This document shows positions 1 through 8,338 of a stretch of 64,000 nucleotides of DNA, one piece after another. The stretch covers positions 1-64,000 of the forward strand of contig NZ_JAALLN010000013.1 in the NCBI RefSeq assembly GCF_011751075.1, given 5' to 3'. The number at the start of each line of letters is the position of its first letter. Position 1 is the stretch's first letter. The translations under genes and the position numbers were made by a program. The notes under the pieces were generated by a model. It did not search any database, had not been told where the DNA came from, and saw only the letters and a list, made by a program, of their open reading frames with translations. This stretch comes from Flavobacterium poyangense (GTDB taxonomy: Bacteria; Bacteroidota; Bacteroidia; Flavobacteriales; Flavobacteriaceae).

Positions 1-90
1 GCATTACTTTTTTTAGAACTTTCCTTTCTGTTGACATAATTAATTGGATTGTAGTCAACCTTTTTCAGGACAAGACAAATAAAAAATAAA

Positions 91-118
91 GCCGACAGGT
101 TTTTAAAACTTGTCGGGT
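91..118 (-). terminator. Palindromic terminator/repeat after rpoN
   Basis: The arms GCCGACAGGT and ACTTGTCGGG pair around a T/A-rich centre, 20 bp beyond the rpoN stop codon. AT-rich runs flank both sides, so it could work in either direction. Nearly the same palindrome recurs at 27231-27263, so it belongs to a repeat family and is not a one-off terminator. Confidence 0.6.
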
Positions 119-137
119 TTATTTTTTTTATTAAAAA

Positions 138-1598
138 TTATATTTTCTTCCTCATTCTTGCTACCGGAATATCTAGTTGTTCACGGTATTTGGCAATTGT
201 TCTTCGTGCGATAGGATATCCTTTTTCTTTTAGGATATCTGCAAGCTGATCGTCCGGAAGAGGTTTTCTTTTGTCTTCTTCTTCGATCGTGTTCTGAAGT
301 ATTTTTTTAATCTCCAGTGTCGAAACATCTTCCCCTTGATCGTTTTTCATTGCTTCAGAGAAAAACTCTTTAATTAGTTTTGTCCCATAAGGTGTTTCTA
401 CGTATTTGCTGTTGGCAACACGTGAAATGGTCGAAATGTCCAAACCAACCATATCGGCAATGTCTTTTAAGATCATTGGTTTTAGCTTTGTTTCGTCACC
501 GTCTAAGAAATATTCTTCCTGATAATGCATGATGGCATTCATCGTTACAAAAAGGGTCTCCTGGCGTTGTCTGATGGCGTCGATAAACCATTTGGCCGAA
601 TCCAGTTTTTGTTTGATAAACTGAACAGCATCTTTCTGCGCAGTCGATTTGTCGCGAGAATCCTTGTACGTCTGCATCATTTCCTGATAATCTTTAGAAA
701 CGTGCAGAGAAGGGGCATTTCTTCCGTTTAATGTCAATTCGAGCTCACCGTCAATAATTCGTATGGCGAAATCTGGAACTACATTTTCGGTTACTTTATT
801 GTTGCCGGTATAAGATCCTCCGGGTTTTGGGTTCAGTCTTTCAATTTCGTGAATGGCTTTTTTTAGCTGCTCACTGGAAACACCGTATTTCTGGATTAGC
901 TTATCGTAATGTTTTTTGGTAAAAGCATCAAACTGATTTTCGATTATGTCAATTGCTAAGTCCACATATTCGGTCGGTGTTTTGTGTTTTAACTGCAATA
1001 ATAAACATTCCTGTAAATCTCGGGCTCCAACTCCTGAAGGTTCAAGTTCATGAATGATATGCAGCATTTTTTCAACCATAGCTTCGTCAGTGTAAATCCC
1101 CTGAGTAAAAGCCATGTCGTCTACAATATCCGGCACACTTCTGCGGATGTAACCCATATCGTCGATACTTCCTACTAAGAATTCGGCGATTTCACGCTCT
1201 TGATCATTCAAAATAAAAGTATTCAACTGATTGATTAAATCCTGGTGAAAACTAATCGGGGAGGCAAATGGTGTTTCGCGCTCTTCCTCGTCTCCATAAT
1301 TATTAATCTGTGTCTTGTAATCGGGGGTGTCGTCGTCGCTTAAGTATTCGTCTATGTTAATGTCGTCTGCTTCGATTCTGTCTGATTCCTGATCATCATA
1401 ATCGTCGTATTCTTCATTAGCAAATTCATCGGCTTCGTATTCGTCTTCTTTTCCTGCTTCTAAAGCCGGATTTTCGTTCATTTCTTCCAATAAACGTTGC
1501 TCAAATGCTTGCGTAGGCAATTGAATTAACTTCATCAGCTGAATTTGCTGTGGAGATAATTTTTGGGATAATTTTAAATTTAAAAATTGCTTTAGCAT
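138..1598 (-). CDS. rpoN: RNA polymerase sigma-54 factor
   Basis: Sigma-54 directs core RNA polymerase to -24/-12 promoters and needs AAA+ activators to open DNA. The 486-residue protein shows the family layout: a Gln/Leu-rich region I (residues about 8-40, with LSPQQIQLMKLIQLP), a strongly acidic region II (about 45-105), the core-binding and HTH regions, and the C-terminal RpoN box ARRTIAKYRE (about 464-473) that reads the -24 element. The start ATG directly precedes region I. It lies downstream of asnS on the same strand with a 156-bp gap holding a palindrome, so co-transcription is uncertain. The assignment is secure. Confidence 0.97.
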   Translation of the reverse strand: MLKQFLNLKLSQKLSPQQIQLMKLIQLPTQAFEQRLLEEMNENPALEAGKEDEYEADEFANEEYDDYDDQESDRIEADDINIDEYLSDDDTPDYKTQINNYGDEEERETPFASPISFHQDLINQLNTFILNDQEREIAEFLVGSIDDMGYIRRSVPDIVDDMAFTQGIYTDEAMVEKMLHIIHELEPSGVGARDLQECLLLQLKHKTPTEYVDLAIDIIENQFDAFTKKHYDKLIQKYGVSSEQLKKAIHEIERLNPKPGGSYTGNNKVTENVVPDFAIRIIDGELELTLNGRNAPSLHVSKDYQEMMQTYKDSRDKSTAQKDAVQFIKQKLDSAKWFIDAIRQRQETLFVTMNAIMHYQEEYFLDGDETKLKPMILKDIADMVGLDISTISRVANSKYVETPYGTKLIKEFFSEAMKNDQGEDVSTLEIKKILQNTIEEEDKRKPLPDDQLADILKEKGYPIARRTIAKYREQLDIPVARMRKKI

Positions 1599-1683
1599 AA
1601 ATAAGTGACTAAGGTACTGAGATGCTGAGGCACTGAGTATCTTTGTTATTGACGAATTAAATTATTTTTTATTGTTCTTTATA

Positions 1684-1722
1684 GTTTCAGGTTTCACGTT
1701 ATTACAACTTGAAACCTGAAAC
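1684..1722. repeat. 13-bp perfect inverted repeat between asnS and rpoN
   Basis: GTTTCAGGTTTCA (1684-1696) is exactly complementary to TGAAACCTGAAAC (1710-1722) with a 13-bp loop. Further TTGAAAC repeats follow towards asnS. It has no clear T-tract, so it looks more like an intergenic palindromic repeat than a textbook terminator for asnS. Confidence 0.6.
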
Positions 1723-1754
1723 TTGAAACATTCTTCTAAACTTGAAACTTTTTT

Positions 1755-3188
1755 TTAAAATTCTGCGTTTCCTGGAGTTCTTGGGAAAGGAATTACGTCT
1801 CTAATGTTTGTCATTCCGGTTACAAACAATACCAAACGCTCAAATCCTAAACCGAAACCGGCATGCGTTGCAGAACCAAATCTTCTGGTATCTAAATACC
1901 ATGATAATTCTTCCTCATCGATTTCTAAGGCTTTCATTTTTTCGATTAAAACATCGTAACGCTCTTCTCTTTCAGAACCACCAACGATTTCTCCAATTCC
2001 AGGGAAAAGGATGTCCATAGCGCGAACTGTTTTTCCATCTTCATTCAAACGCATGTAAAATGCCTTGATGTTTGCCGGGTAATCAAATAAAATTACCGGA
2101 CATTTAAAGTGTTTTTCAACCAAATAACGCTCGTGTTCTGACTGTAAATCAGCTCCCCATTCGTTAATGATATAGTTGAATTTTTTCTTTTTATTTGGAG
2201 TTGAATCTCTCAAAATATCAATTGCTTCGGTATAAGAAACACGTTTAAAGTTGTTTTCTAATACAAAGTTCAATTTCTCTAACAAAGCCATTTCGCTTCT
2301 TTCAGCCTGTGGTTTTGATTTTTCTTCTTCTAGTAATCTTCCTTCAAGGAATTTCAAATCATCACCACAATGGTCTAAGGCGTATTTTATTACATATTGA
2401 ATAAAATCTTCAGCCAGATCCATGTTGTCATCCAAATTGTTGAAGGCAACCTCCGGCTCAATCATCCAAAATTCTGCAAGGTGACGGGATGTATTAGAGT
2501 TTTCTGCTCTAAAAGTAGGTCCAAAAGTATAAATCTGACCCAAAGCCATTGCAAAAGTTTCTCCCTCCAATTGTCCAGAAACGGTTAAGTTGGTTTCTTT
2601 TCCGAAGAAATCTTCTTTGTAATTTACTTTTCCGTCTTCTGTTCTAGGCGTGTTGTCAAATGGTAAAGCCGTAACTTTAAACATTTCTCCCGCACCCTCA
2701 GCATCAGAACCTGTAATGATTGGCGTATTTACATACACAAAACCTCTTTGTTGAAAGTAGTTGTGAACGGCAAATGACAATACCGAACGCACACGCATAA
2801 TAGCACCAAAAGCATTGGTACGTACACGTAAATGTGCATTTTCACGTAAAAATTCAAGCGAGTGTTTTTTAGGTTGCATTGGAAATTTCTCCGCATCAGA
2901 ATCTCCTAAGATTTCTAATTTAGTAACCTGAATTTCATATTTCTGACCAGCGCCTTTGCTTTCAACCAAAGTTCCTGTTACAGAAACGGCAGCTCCGGTT
3001 GTGATTCTTTTTAGAGTCTCTTCCGGGGTATTTTCAAAATCAACAACACATTGTATATTATTAATGGTAGAACCGTCATTTAGCGCGATGAACTGATTAT
3101 TTCTAAAAGTTCTCACCCATCCTTTTGCATTCACTTCCTGTAGCGTCGTAGTACTGTTTAATAAGTCTTTAACTTTTGTGTGTTTCAT
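1755..3188 (-). CDS. asnS: Asparagine--tRNA ligase
   Basis: A class II aminoacyl-tRNA synthetase that charges tRNA-Asn with asparagine in the cytoplasm. The 477-residue length is typical. An N-terminal OB-fold (about residues 15-105, starting VKGWVRTFR-like) binds the anticodon, and the catalytic domain follows. It ends in the class II motif 3 region GFGLGFERLVLF, with GGSEREERYD upstream. The invariant FGPTFRAENSNT (motif 2) is present and fits AsnRS rather than AspRS. The start follows a stretch of TTTTAGAT-type repeats also seen upstream of uppP and lysC. Confidence 0.96.
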   Translation of the reverse strand: MKHTKVKDLLNSTTTLQEVNAKGWVRTFRNNQFIALNDGSTINNIQCVVDFENTPEETLKRITTGAAVSVTGTLVESKGAGQKYEIQVTKLEILGDSDAEKFPMQPKKHSLEFLRENAHLRVRTNAFGAIMRVRSVLSFAVHNYFQQRGFVYVNTPIITGSDAEGAGEMFKVTALPFDNTPRTEDGKVNYKEDFFGKETNLTVSGQLEGETFAMALGQIYTFGPTFRAENSNTSRHLAEFWMIEPEVAFNNLDDNMDLAEDFIQYVIKYALDHCGDDLKFLEGRLLEEEKSKPQAERSEMALLEKLNFVLENNFKRVSYTEAIDILRDSTPNKKKKFNYIINEWGADLQSEHERYLVEKHFKCPVILFDYPANIKAFYMRLNEDGKTVRAMDILFPGIGEIVGGSEREERYDVLIEKMKALEIDEEELSWYLDTRRFGSATHAGFGLGFERLVLFVTGMTNIRDVIPFPRTPGNAEF

Positions 3189-3408
3189 TTTAATTTTAGA
3201 TTTTAGATTGCTGATTTTAGATTAAAATAGAATCAGTGTTTTTATATCGAATTGCAAATATAAACGATAATAATTAATTTTTGAAGCTGTTTCCCGCTAT
3301 CCGCTATATCTTTTTCTTACTAAAGAAGTAAGAAAAAGGATGCCGCTGCTATCGGGGCTAGGCTTTTTGTTTTCATTAGAGTTCTCTTTTGTCACTCGAC
3401 GCCGGATG

Positions 3409-3580
3409 TTATTCCAGCGTAAGCTGTTATTCCGACGTAAGCTGTCATTCCGACGAAGGAGGAATCACACGAGAAACTCCGCAAAGTGTATGGCCGATCT
3501 GTGTCGAATTACTAATGTGATTCCTCCTTCGTCGGAATGACAACTATACGGTTTTAATTGCTTCTTTGTCGGAATGACAG
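3409..3580. repeat. Palindromic intergenic repeat cluster (TGTCATTCCGACGAAGGAGG family)
   Basis: In the 431-bp gap between asnS and the MMPL gene, a 28-bp arm at 3443-3470 is complementary to 3515-3542, separated by 44 bp. Short tandem units resembling GCTGTTATTCCGACGTAA lie just before the left arm (3409-3442), and a partial extra arm (GTCGGAATGACAGG) lies at 3568-3581. No ORF with coding character overlaps it. The rest of the gap is AT-rich and featureless. Confidence 0.75.
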
Positions 3581-3619
3581 GCTTCGTGCCAATTCGTGAA
3601 ATTCGTGGCGAAAAAAAAG

Positions 3620-5983
3620 TTACTCCAAACTTTCCAAATCCTCTTTCTTGGCCTTTTTCTTTTCAAAAGTCAAAACCAAAGCCGGCAGAACCAATAAGTT
3701 CGCAAACATAGCAAATGCCAGCGTACAAGAAATTAATCCGCCAAGTGCAATTGTTCCGCTGAAACTAGAAAGCGTAAATGTAGCAAAACCTAAAATCAAA
3801 ACTACCGAAGTATAAAAAGTACTGATTCCGGTTTCTCTTAAAGCACTGAAAACAGATTTTTTTACTTTTCCGTCATTTTGCAATAAGTCATGACGGTATT
3901 TGGCCATAAACTGAATGGCATTGTCCACCGAAATTCCGAATGCAATACTGAATACTAAAATAGTAGACGGTTTTAACGGGATTCCGAAATACCCCATTAG
4001 TCCCGAAGTGATACAAAGCGGTAAAATATTCGTGATAACCGAAGCAAAAACCATTTTGAAAGATCGGAATAAATACAGCATTAGAATGGCAATCACCAAA
4101 ATGGCAAAAATCAGCGATTCGATTAAGTTGTCTACCAGGTAAGAGGTTCCCTTCTGAAAAACTAATGCTTTTCCGGTAACGGTAACTTCATAACGGTCTT
4201 TTGGGAAAATTTCGTCAATTTTCTGGTGTAGTTTTTTCTCTACCTTGGCCATTTCATCCGTTCCGATATCTTTCATGAAAGTAGTAATTCGGGCATATTG
4301 CCCAGTCGAATCAACATAACTTTTCATTAAATTTTCTTTGCTGTTTTTTGTCGCATTTTTGGCATACGATAAAATAAAAGTCTGTTCCTGTGAAGTTGGT
4401 AATTGGTAGTATTCCGGATTTCCGTTATAAAAAGCCTGTTTTGAATATTTAACCAAATTCACAATCGAAACCGGTTTGGCTAACTCAGGCATTTCGACAA
4501 TAGTATTTTGCAATTCGTCCATTTTTCGAATGGTTGAAGCTTTCATGACACCCTTTTTCTTTTTGGTGTCAATCATTATTTCGAGTGGCATTACACCATG
4601 GAATTCTTTTTCGTAGAAAATAATGTCTTTAAAGAAAGAAGCACTTTTTGGCATTTCTCCGATCAAACTTCCCGAAACTTTCATTTGCGCAACTCCAATA
4701 ATACTAAAAACTAAGAGTAAACCGTAAATGGTGTAAATTACTTTACGCTTGTTTTTTACCACGTTTTCAACAAAGTCAAGCAAGGTCGAAATATAAGTTT
4801 TGGTTAAGTGATACAAATGTTTTTCATTTGGCATCGACATAAAACTGTATATAATGGGTACGATTAAAAGCGTCAATAAATAAACAGAAATGACATTGAT
4901 AGAAGTCACTAAACCAAATTCGAAAAGCAAATCATTACCTGTAATCATAAAGGTCGCAAAACCAATTGCTGTTGTCAGATTCGTCATCAGTGTCGAAACT
5001 CCGATTTTCGAAATAATACGTTGCAAAGCCTTTGCCTGATTACTGTGAAGCTTGATCTCCTGTTGGTATTTGTTGATCAGGAAAATACAATTCGTGATTC
5101 CGATTACGATAATTAAAGGCGGAATAATAGCCGTTAAAATCGTGATTTTATAATGAAATAATCCAAGAGTTCCGAACGACCAGATTACACCTACAATTAA
5201 AATGCAGATAGAAATAAAGGTAGCTCTGAACGAACGGAAAAAGAAGAAGAAAATCAGAGAAACAGTCAGTAAAGCCGCACCGATAAAGAGTCCGATTTCG
5301 CCTTTCATGTTGTCTGCGTTGATCGTTCTGATGTAGGGCATTCCCGAAACACGCAGGTCTACTCCCGTAGTTTTTTCAAACTTATCGATTTTAGGGACTA
5401 AATTTTCAAGGATAAAAGTTTTTCTTTCGGCGGTATTTACCAGTTTTTTGTTGATGTAAATAGCAGATCGTACACTACCGCTTTCTTTGTTAAACAACAA
5501 TCCCTCATAAAAAGGCAGGTTGTGAAACAAATCGTATTGAACGCTTTTTAGATAAGCCGGATCCTGTGTTTTGCTTTGGTCGATGAAAGGTGCCAAAACA
5601 AACTTCTCATTAACCGTGTCTTTTTCCAGTTTTTTTAAATCATTTAAGGAAACTACTAAATCTACTTCTTTAGATTTTTTCAATCCTGTCATTAATTCAT
5701 TCCAGGCAGCATAGTTTTTCGGGGTAAAAAAAGTAGGGTCTTTAAAGCCAATTACAACAAGATTTCCTTCTTCACCGAATTTGTCTAAGAATTTTTGATA
5801 GTCTTTATTCGCTTTATGGTTTTTAGGAAGCAGATTTGCTTCGGTATACGTCATAGAAAGGTTTTTCCATTGGTAAGCAAGGAAAATGGTTAAAGCAGAC
5901 AGGAGAACTAATATTGTAACTCTGTTTTTAAGTATGATTCGGGCTATTTTTTCCCAAAATCCGACTTGAATGGTGTTTTTCAT
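3620..5983 (-). CDS. MMPL/RND-family membrane exporter
   Basis: A 787-residue inner-membrane protein with the two-fold RND/MMPL layout. There is one N-terminal helix (about 17-40), a large periplasmic loop (about 45-225), a five-helix block (about 228-385), then the same pattern again with a helix near 412-432, a second loop, and a helix block at about 625-770. The permease motif region FGISVDNAIQFMAKYRHD contains the charged residues expected for proton coupling. The tail is Lys-rich. Family members export lipids, hopanoids or other hydrophobic molecules, but the substrate cannot be told from sequence. It stands alone, with no adaptor or TolC-type neighbour. Confidence 0.85.
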   Translation of the reverse strand: MKNTIQVGFWEKIARIILKNRVTILVLLSALTIFLAYQWKNLSMTYTEANLLPKNHKANKDYQKFLDKFGEEGNLVVIGFKDPTFFTPKNYAAWNELMTGLKKSKEVDLVVSLNDLKKLEKDTVNEKFVLAPFIDQSKTQDPAYLKSVQYDLFHNLPFYEGLLFNKESGSVRSAIYINKKLVNTAERKTFILENLVPKIDKFEKTTGVDLRVSGMPYIRTINADNMKGEIGLFIGAALLTVSLIFFFFFRSFRATFISICILIVGVIWSFGTLGLFHYKITILTAIIPPLIIVIGITNCIFLINKYQQEIKLHSNQAKALQRIISKIGVSTLMTNLTTAIGFATFMITGNDLLFEFGLVTSINVISVYLLTLLIVPIIYSFMSMPNEKHLYHLTKTYISTLLDFVENVVKNKRKVIYTIYGLLLVFSIIGVAQMKVSGSLIGEMPKSASFFKDIIFYEKEFHGVMPLEIMIDTKKKKGVMKASTIRKMDELQNTIVEMPELAKPVSIVNLVKYSKQAFYNGNPEYYQLPTSQEQTFILSYAKNATKNSKENLMKSYVDSTGQYARITTFMKDIGTDEMAKVEKKLHQKIDEIFPKDRYEVTVTGKALVFQKGTSYLVDNLIESLIFAILVIAILMLYLFRSFKMVFASVITNILPLCITSGLMGYFGIPLKPSTILVFSIAFGISVDNAIQFMAKYRHDLLQNDGKVKKSVFSALRETGISTFYTSVVLILGFATFTLSSFSGTIALGGLISCTLAFAMFANLLVLPALVLTFEKKKAKKEDLESLE

Positions 5984-6161
5984 AAAATCTTTAAAAATGG
6001 ATGCAAATGTAGTGAAAAGAGCTCAAAATCATAAACAATTGGCTCAGTTTTTACCGTATGTTAACATAAAATTACGATTGAATTTTTAAGATTTATACTC
6101 GATTTTAGAATTAGTAGCTTAGCTTTTCAGATATTTGCACTTAATTTAAAATGAAACAAGA

Positions 6162-6491
6162 ATGAATTGGATTTTGTTAATTATTGCAGGACTTTTTGAA
6201 GTTGGATTTGCTTCGTGCTTAGGAAAAGCGAAAGAAACAACCGGAATCATTTCAACCTATTGGATGGCAGGCTTTTTTGTCTGTCTTTCTATCAGTATGG
6301 TTTTACTTTATAAAGCGACGCAGGTTTTGCCAATTGGTACCGCTTATGCGGTCTGGACTGGAATCGGGGCGGTTGGAACCGTTTTGGTAGGGATACTGAT
6401 TTTTAAAGAACCGGTTACTTTTTGGAGAGTCTTCTTTCTTTCGACTTTAATTGCTTCAATTATTGGTTTGAAGTTTGTTTCCAGTCACTAA
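6162..6491 (+). CDS. sugE: SMR-family exporter, SugE/Gdx-like
   Basis: A 109-residue small multidrug resistance protein with four membrane helices. It works as an antiparallel dimer that exchanges protons for a cationic substrate. The essential glutamate is at position 13 (GLFEVG). The Gdx-type motifs WMAGFFVCLSISM and LPIGTAYAVWTGIGAVG are present, which fits the guanidinium-exporting SugE/Gdx branch more than the EmrE branch. No guanidine riboswitch was recognised upstream. A -7-like box GATATTTG lies about 25 bp before the start. The gene may also be annotated as a quaternary ammonium compound exporter. Confidence 0.9.
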   Translation: MNWILLIIAGLFEVGFASCLGKAKETTGIISTYWMAGFFVCLSISMVLLYKATQVLPIGTAYAVWTGIGAVGTVLVGILIFKEPVTFWRVFFLSTLIASIIGLKFVSSH

Positions 6492-6504
6492 AAAAATAAG
6501 CTCA

Positions 6505-6555
6505 AGATTTCACAGATTTAGAGCTCTTTTTAAGCTGAGAGAATCTGTGAAATCT
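6505..6555. repeat. Inverted repeat between sugE and the kinase gene
   Basis: AGATTTCACAGATT (6505-6518) is the exact complement of AATCTGTGAAATCT (6542-6555), giving a 14-bp stem with a 23-bp loop. It starts 13 bp after the sugE stop, so it may terminate sugE, but it has no long T-tract. It resembles the other palindromic repeats scattered through the window. Confidence 0.6.
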
Positions 6556-6575
6556 ATAGCAAAACAATATATTAT

Positions 6576-7337
6576 ATGCAGGAAAACAATACCATCACTT
6601 TTATTTTTTTAGCTATTATTTTATTACTGGTACTCATCATATGTTTTATGGTGTACCAATTAATGCATTCTAAAAAAGCAAAAGACGATGCCGAAAAAAG
6701 TTTTTATGCACTCGAGATGAAAGTCAATGACTTGCAACTCGAAACATTGGAAGCGAAACTCAATCCGCATCTTTTTAAGAATATTTTAAACTCCATACAA
6801 TCGCATGCGTATCAGACGTACTTTGCGTTGGATAAGCTGGCAAACGTTTTGGATTATATTTTATACGAAAGCAAAAAGAAATTTGTCACGGCAAAAGAAG
6901 AAATTGATTTTGCGCTGAATTTAATCGAAATCAATAAAATCAAGATCAGTCCGCTTTTTGAACTCAAGATTAAAACCAATATCAATAAAGAGGACAAATT
7001 GTATGAGCAACCTTTGTTGGCGCCACTGATTTCTATTGATTTAATCGAAAATGCGTTCAAACATGCCGATTTGCAAAGTGCCGATGCTTTTATCTCTGTA
7101 ATTTTTGAGTTTAAGGATAATGCTTTTTTTATGACGGTTTCGAATAAAATATCGAACAAAAAGGTGTTGAAAAAAGAACGAAGCGGTATCGGTCACTCGA
7201 CTTTGGAACATCGCCTTCGAATTATTTACAGAAATAATTTCAAACTTGAGAGATTTGTAGAAAATGATGTTTACATTGCTCATCTAAAAATTGATTTACT
7301 TGAATACAAAACTGAAATGCTTGCTTCTGGACGATGA
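6576..7337 (+). CDS. LytS/YehU-type sensor histidine kinase
   Basis: A 253-residue short kinase of the His_kinase (LytS) class. One membrane helix spans residues 8-30 and a short linker follows. The phosphoacceptor region NPHLFKNILNSI has His65 in the place of the usual NPHFLFN His. The HATPase domain follows (about 145-250), with an N-box LISIDLIENAFKHA and a G-box-like GIGHSTLEHRL. There is no extracellular sensor domain, so the signal is probably membrane or cytoplasmic. Its 3' end overlaps the following response regulator by 47 bp, so the pair is very likely translationally coupled. Confidence 0.88.
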   Translation: MQENNTITFIFLAIILLLVLIICFMVYQLMHSKKAKDDAEKSFYALEMKVNDLQLETLEAKLNPHLFKNILNSIQSHAYQTYFALDKLANVLDYILYESKKKFVTAKEEIDFALNLIEINKIKISPLFELKIKTNINKEDKLYEQPLLAPLISIDLIENAFKHADLQSADAFISVIFEFKDNAFFMTVSNKISNKKVLKKERSGIGHSTLEHRLRIIYRNNFKLERFVENDVYIAHLKIDLLEYKTEMLASGR

Positions 7338-8019
7338 GTTACCCGGATTAACGTATCTGAAAATGCTTTGCGAACAAATTCCCGAAGTTGAAATCGTAAA
7401 AACGTTTAATAATCCCGAGAAACTGGTCGCCGAAATGGATCAACTCGATTTTGATTTGTTAATTTCTGACATCGAAATGCCGGGAATTAGCGGTTTGCAT
7501 CTGGCAGAAATGTTGCAAAATAAATTGGTTATCTTTTGCACGGCCTATAAAGAATATGCAGCCGATGCTTTTACCATTGAAGCGGTAGATTATATTACCA
7601 AACCGGTAAAATTGGAACGTTTGCAGAAAGCGATTTCAAAAGCGGCAGAGCGATTCCATAAGCCCGACACCGCCAAAAAATTTATACAGCTCAATACCGA
7701 TAAAGGGAAAACCTTGTTGTATTTTGAGCAGATTCAATATATAAAAACCGCAATCAGCGATAGCCGTGATAAAACCGTACTTCTGGCTGATGGTAGTTTC
7801 CTGAATTTGAAAAACGTTAAATTCGACACCCTTTTAAAAGAATTGCCGGAAACCGATTTTTGCCGCATAAACAAAAAGGAGATTGTGGCCGTAAAAGCAA
7901 TTAAGTTTTTCAATCATACTGAAATCGTCCTGCATTCTTTAGAGAAAAATGAAAAAAACAGTGTTTTAATTTTGAGTGAAACCTATCGCACCGATTTTCT
8001 GAAAAGAATAAAAGTGTAG
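7291..8019 (+). CDS. LytTR-family response regulator
   Basis: Partner of the upstream LytS-like kinase. The receiver domain (about residues 8-125) has the acidic pair DDE (14-16), phosphoacceptor Asp60 (ISDIEMPG), the Thr of FCTAYKEYA and the Lys of YITKPVK. A C-terminal LytTR DNA-binding domain (about 135-240) follows, with the family signature of a KGKTLLYFEQIQYI start and a CRINKKEIV stretch. There is no in-frame ATG before the receiver, so the start must be a TTG. TTG 7291 is chosen, and TTG 7300 is equally possible. Both overlap the kinase gene. The regulon is unknown. Confidence 0.87.
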   Translation: MIYLNTKLKCLLLDDELPGLTYLKMLCEQIPEVEIVKTFNNPEKLVAEMDQLDFDLLISDIEMPGISGLHLAEMLQNKLVIFCTAYKEYAADAFTIEAVDYITKPVKLERLQKAISKAAERFHKPDTAKKFIQLNTDKGKTLLYFEQIQYIKTAISDSRDKTVLLADGSFLNLKNVKFDTLLKELPETDFCRINKKEIVAVKAIKFFNHTEIVLHSLEKNEKNSVLILSETYRTDFLKRIKV

Positions 8020-8032
8020 TAGTTCTCATGAT

Positions 8033-8160
8033 GTCAGGCTGAGCGAAGTCGAAGCCCCTTTTTACCGTAAAACATTTAGTTTGTTACACCAAATAGTAGC
8101 TTCCTAAGTAAGATAAGAAAACAAACAGTACTACAGTCAGGCTGAGCGAAGTCGAAGCCC
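8033..8160. repeat. Two direct copies of a 25-bp repeat
   Basis: GTCAGGCTGAGCGAAGTCGA plus AGCCC occurs at 8033-8057 and again at 8136-8160, each followed by a similar CTTTTTACC(G/A)TAAAA tail. A shortened, inverted relative (GCCCTTCGGCTTCGCTCAGG) lies at 10948-10967. The rest of this 319-bp gap carries only AT-rich sequence and a -7-like GATATTTG box about 37 bp upstream of the antiporter start. Confidence 0.7.
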
Positions 8161-8338
8161 TCTTTTTACCATAAAATCTCTTCAATTGTACAAAAAGTGA
8201 TCAATGGTTTTATGCGTAATTCAAACTTATTACAAAGTTTTTCAGACTTGTTACATGGATCGAAAATTAGGTTTAAATTTACTTCCTCACTAAGAAATCA
8301 CTTCTGATATTTGCGCCATAAAAATTAAAAGAGGAGTT

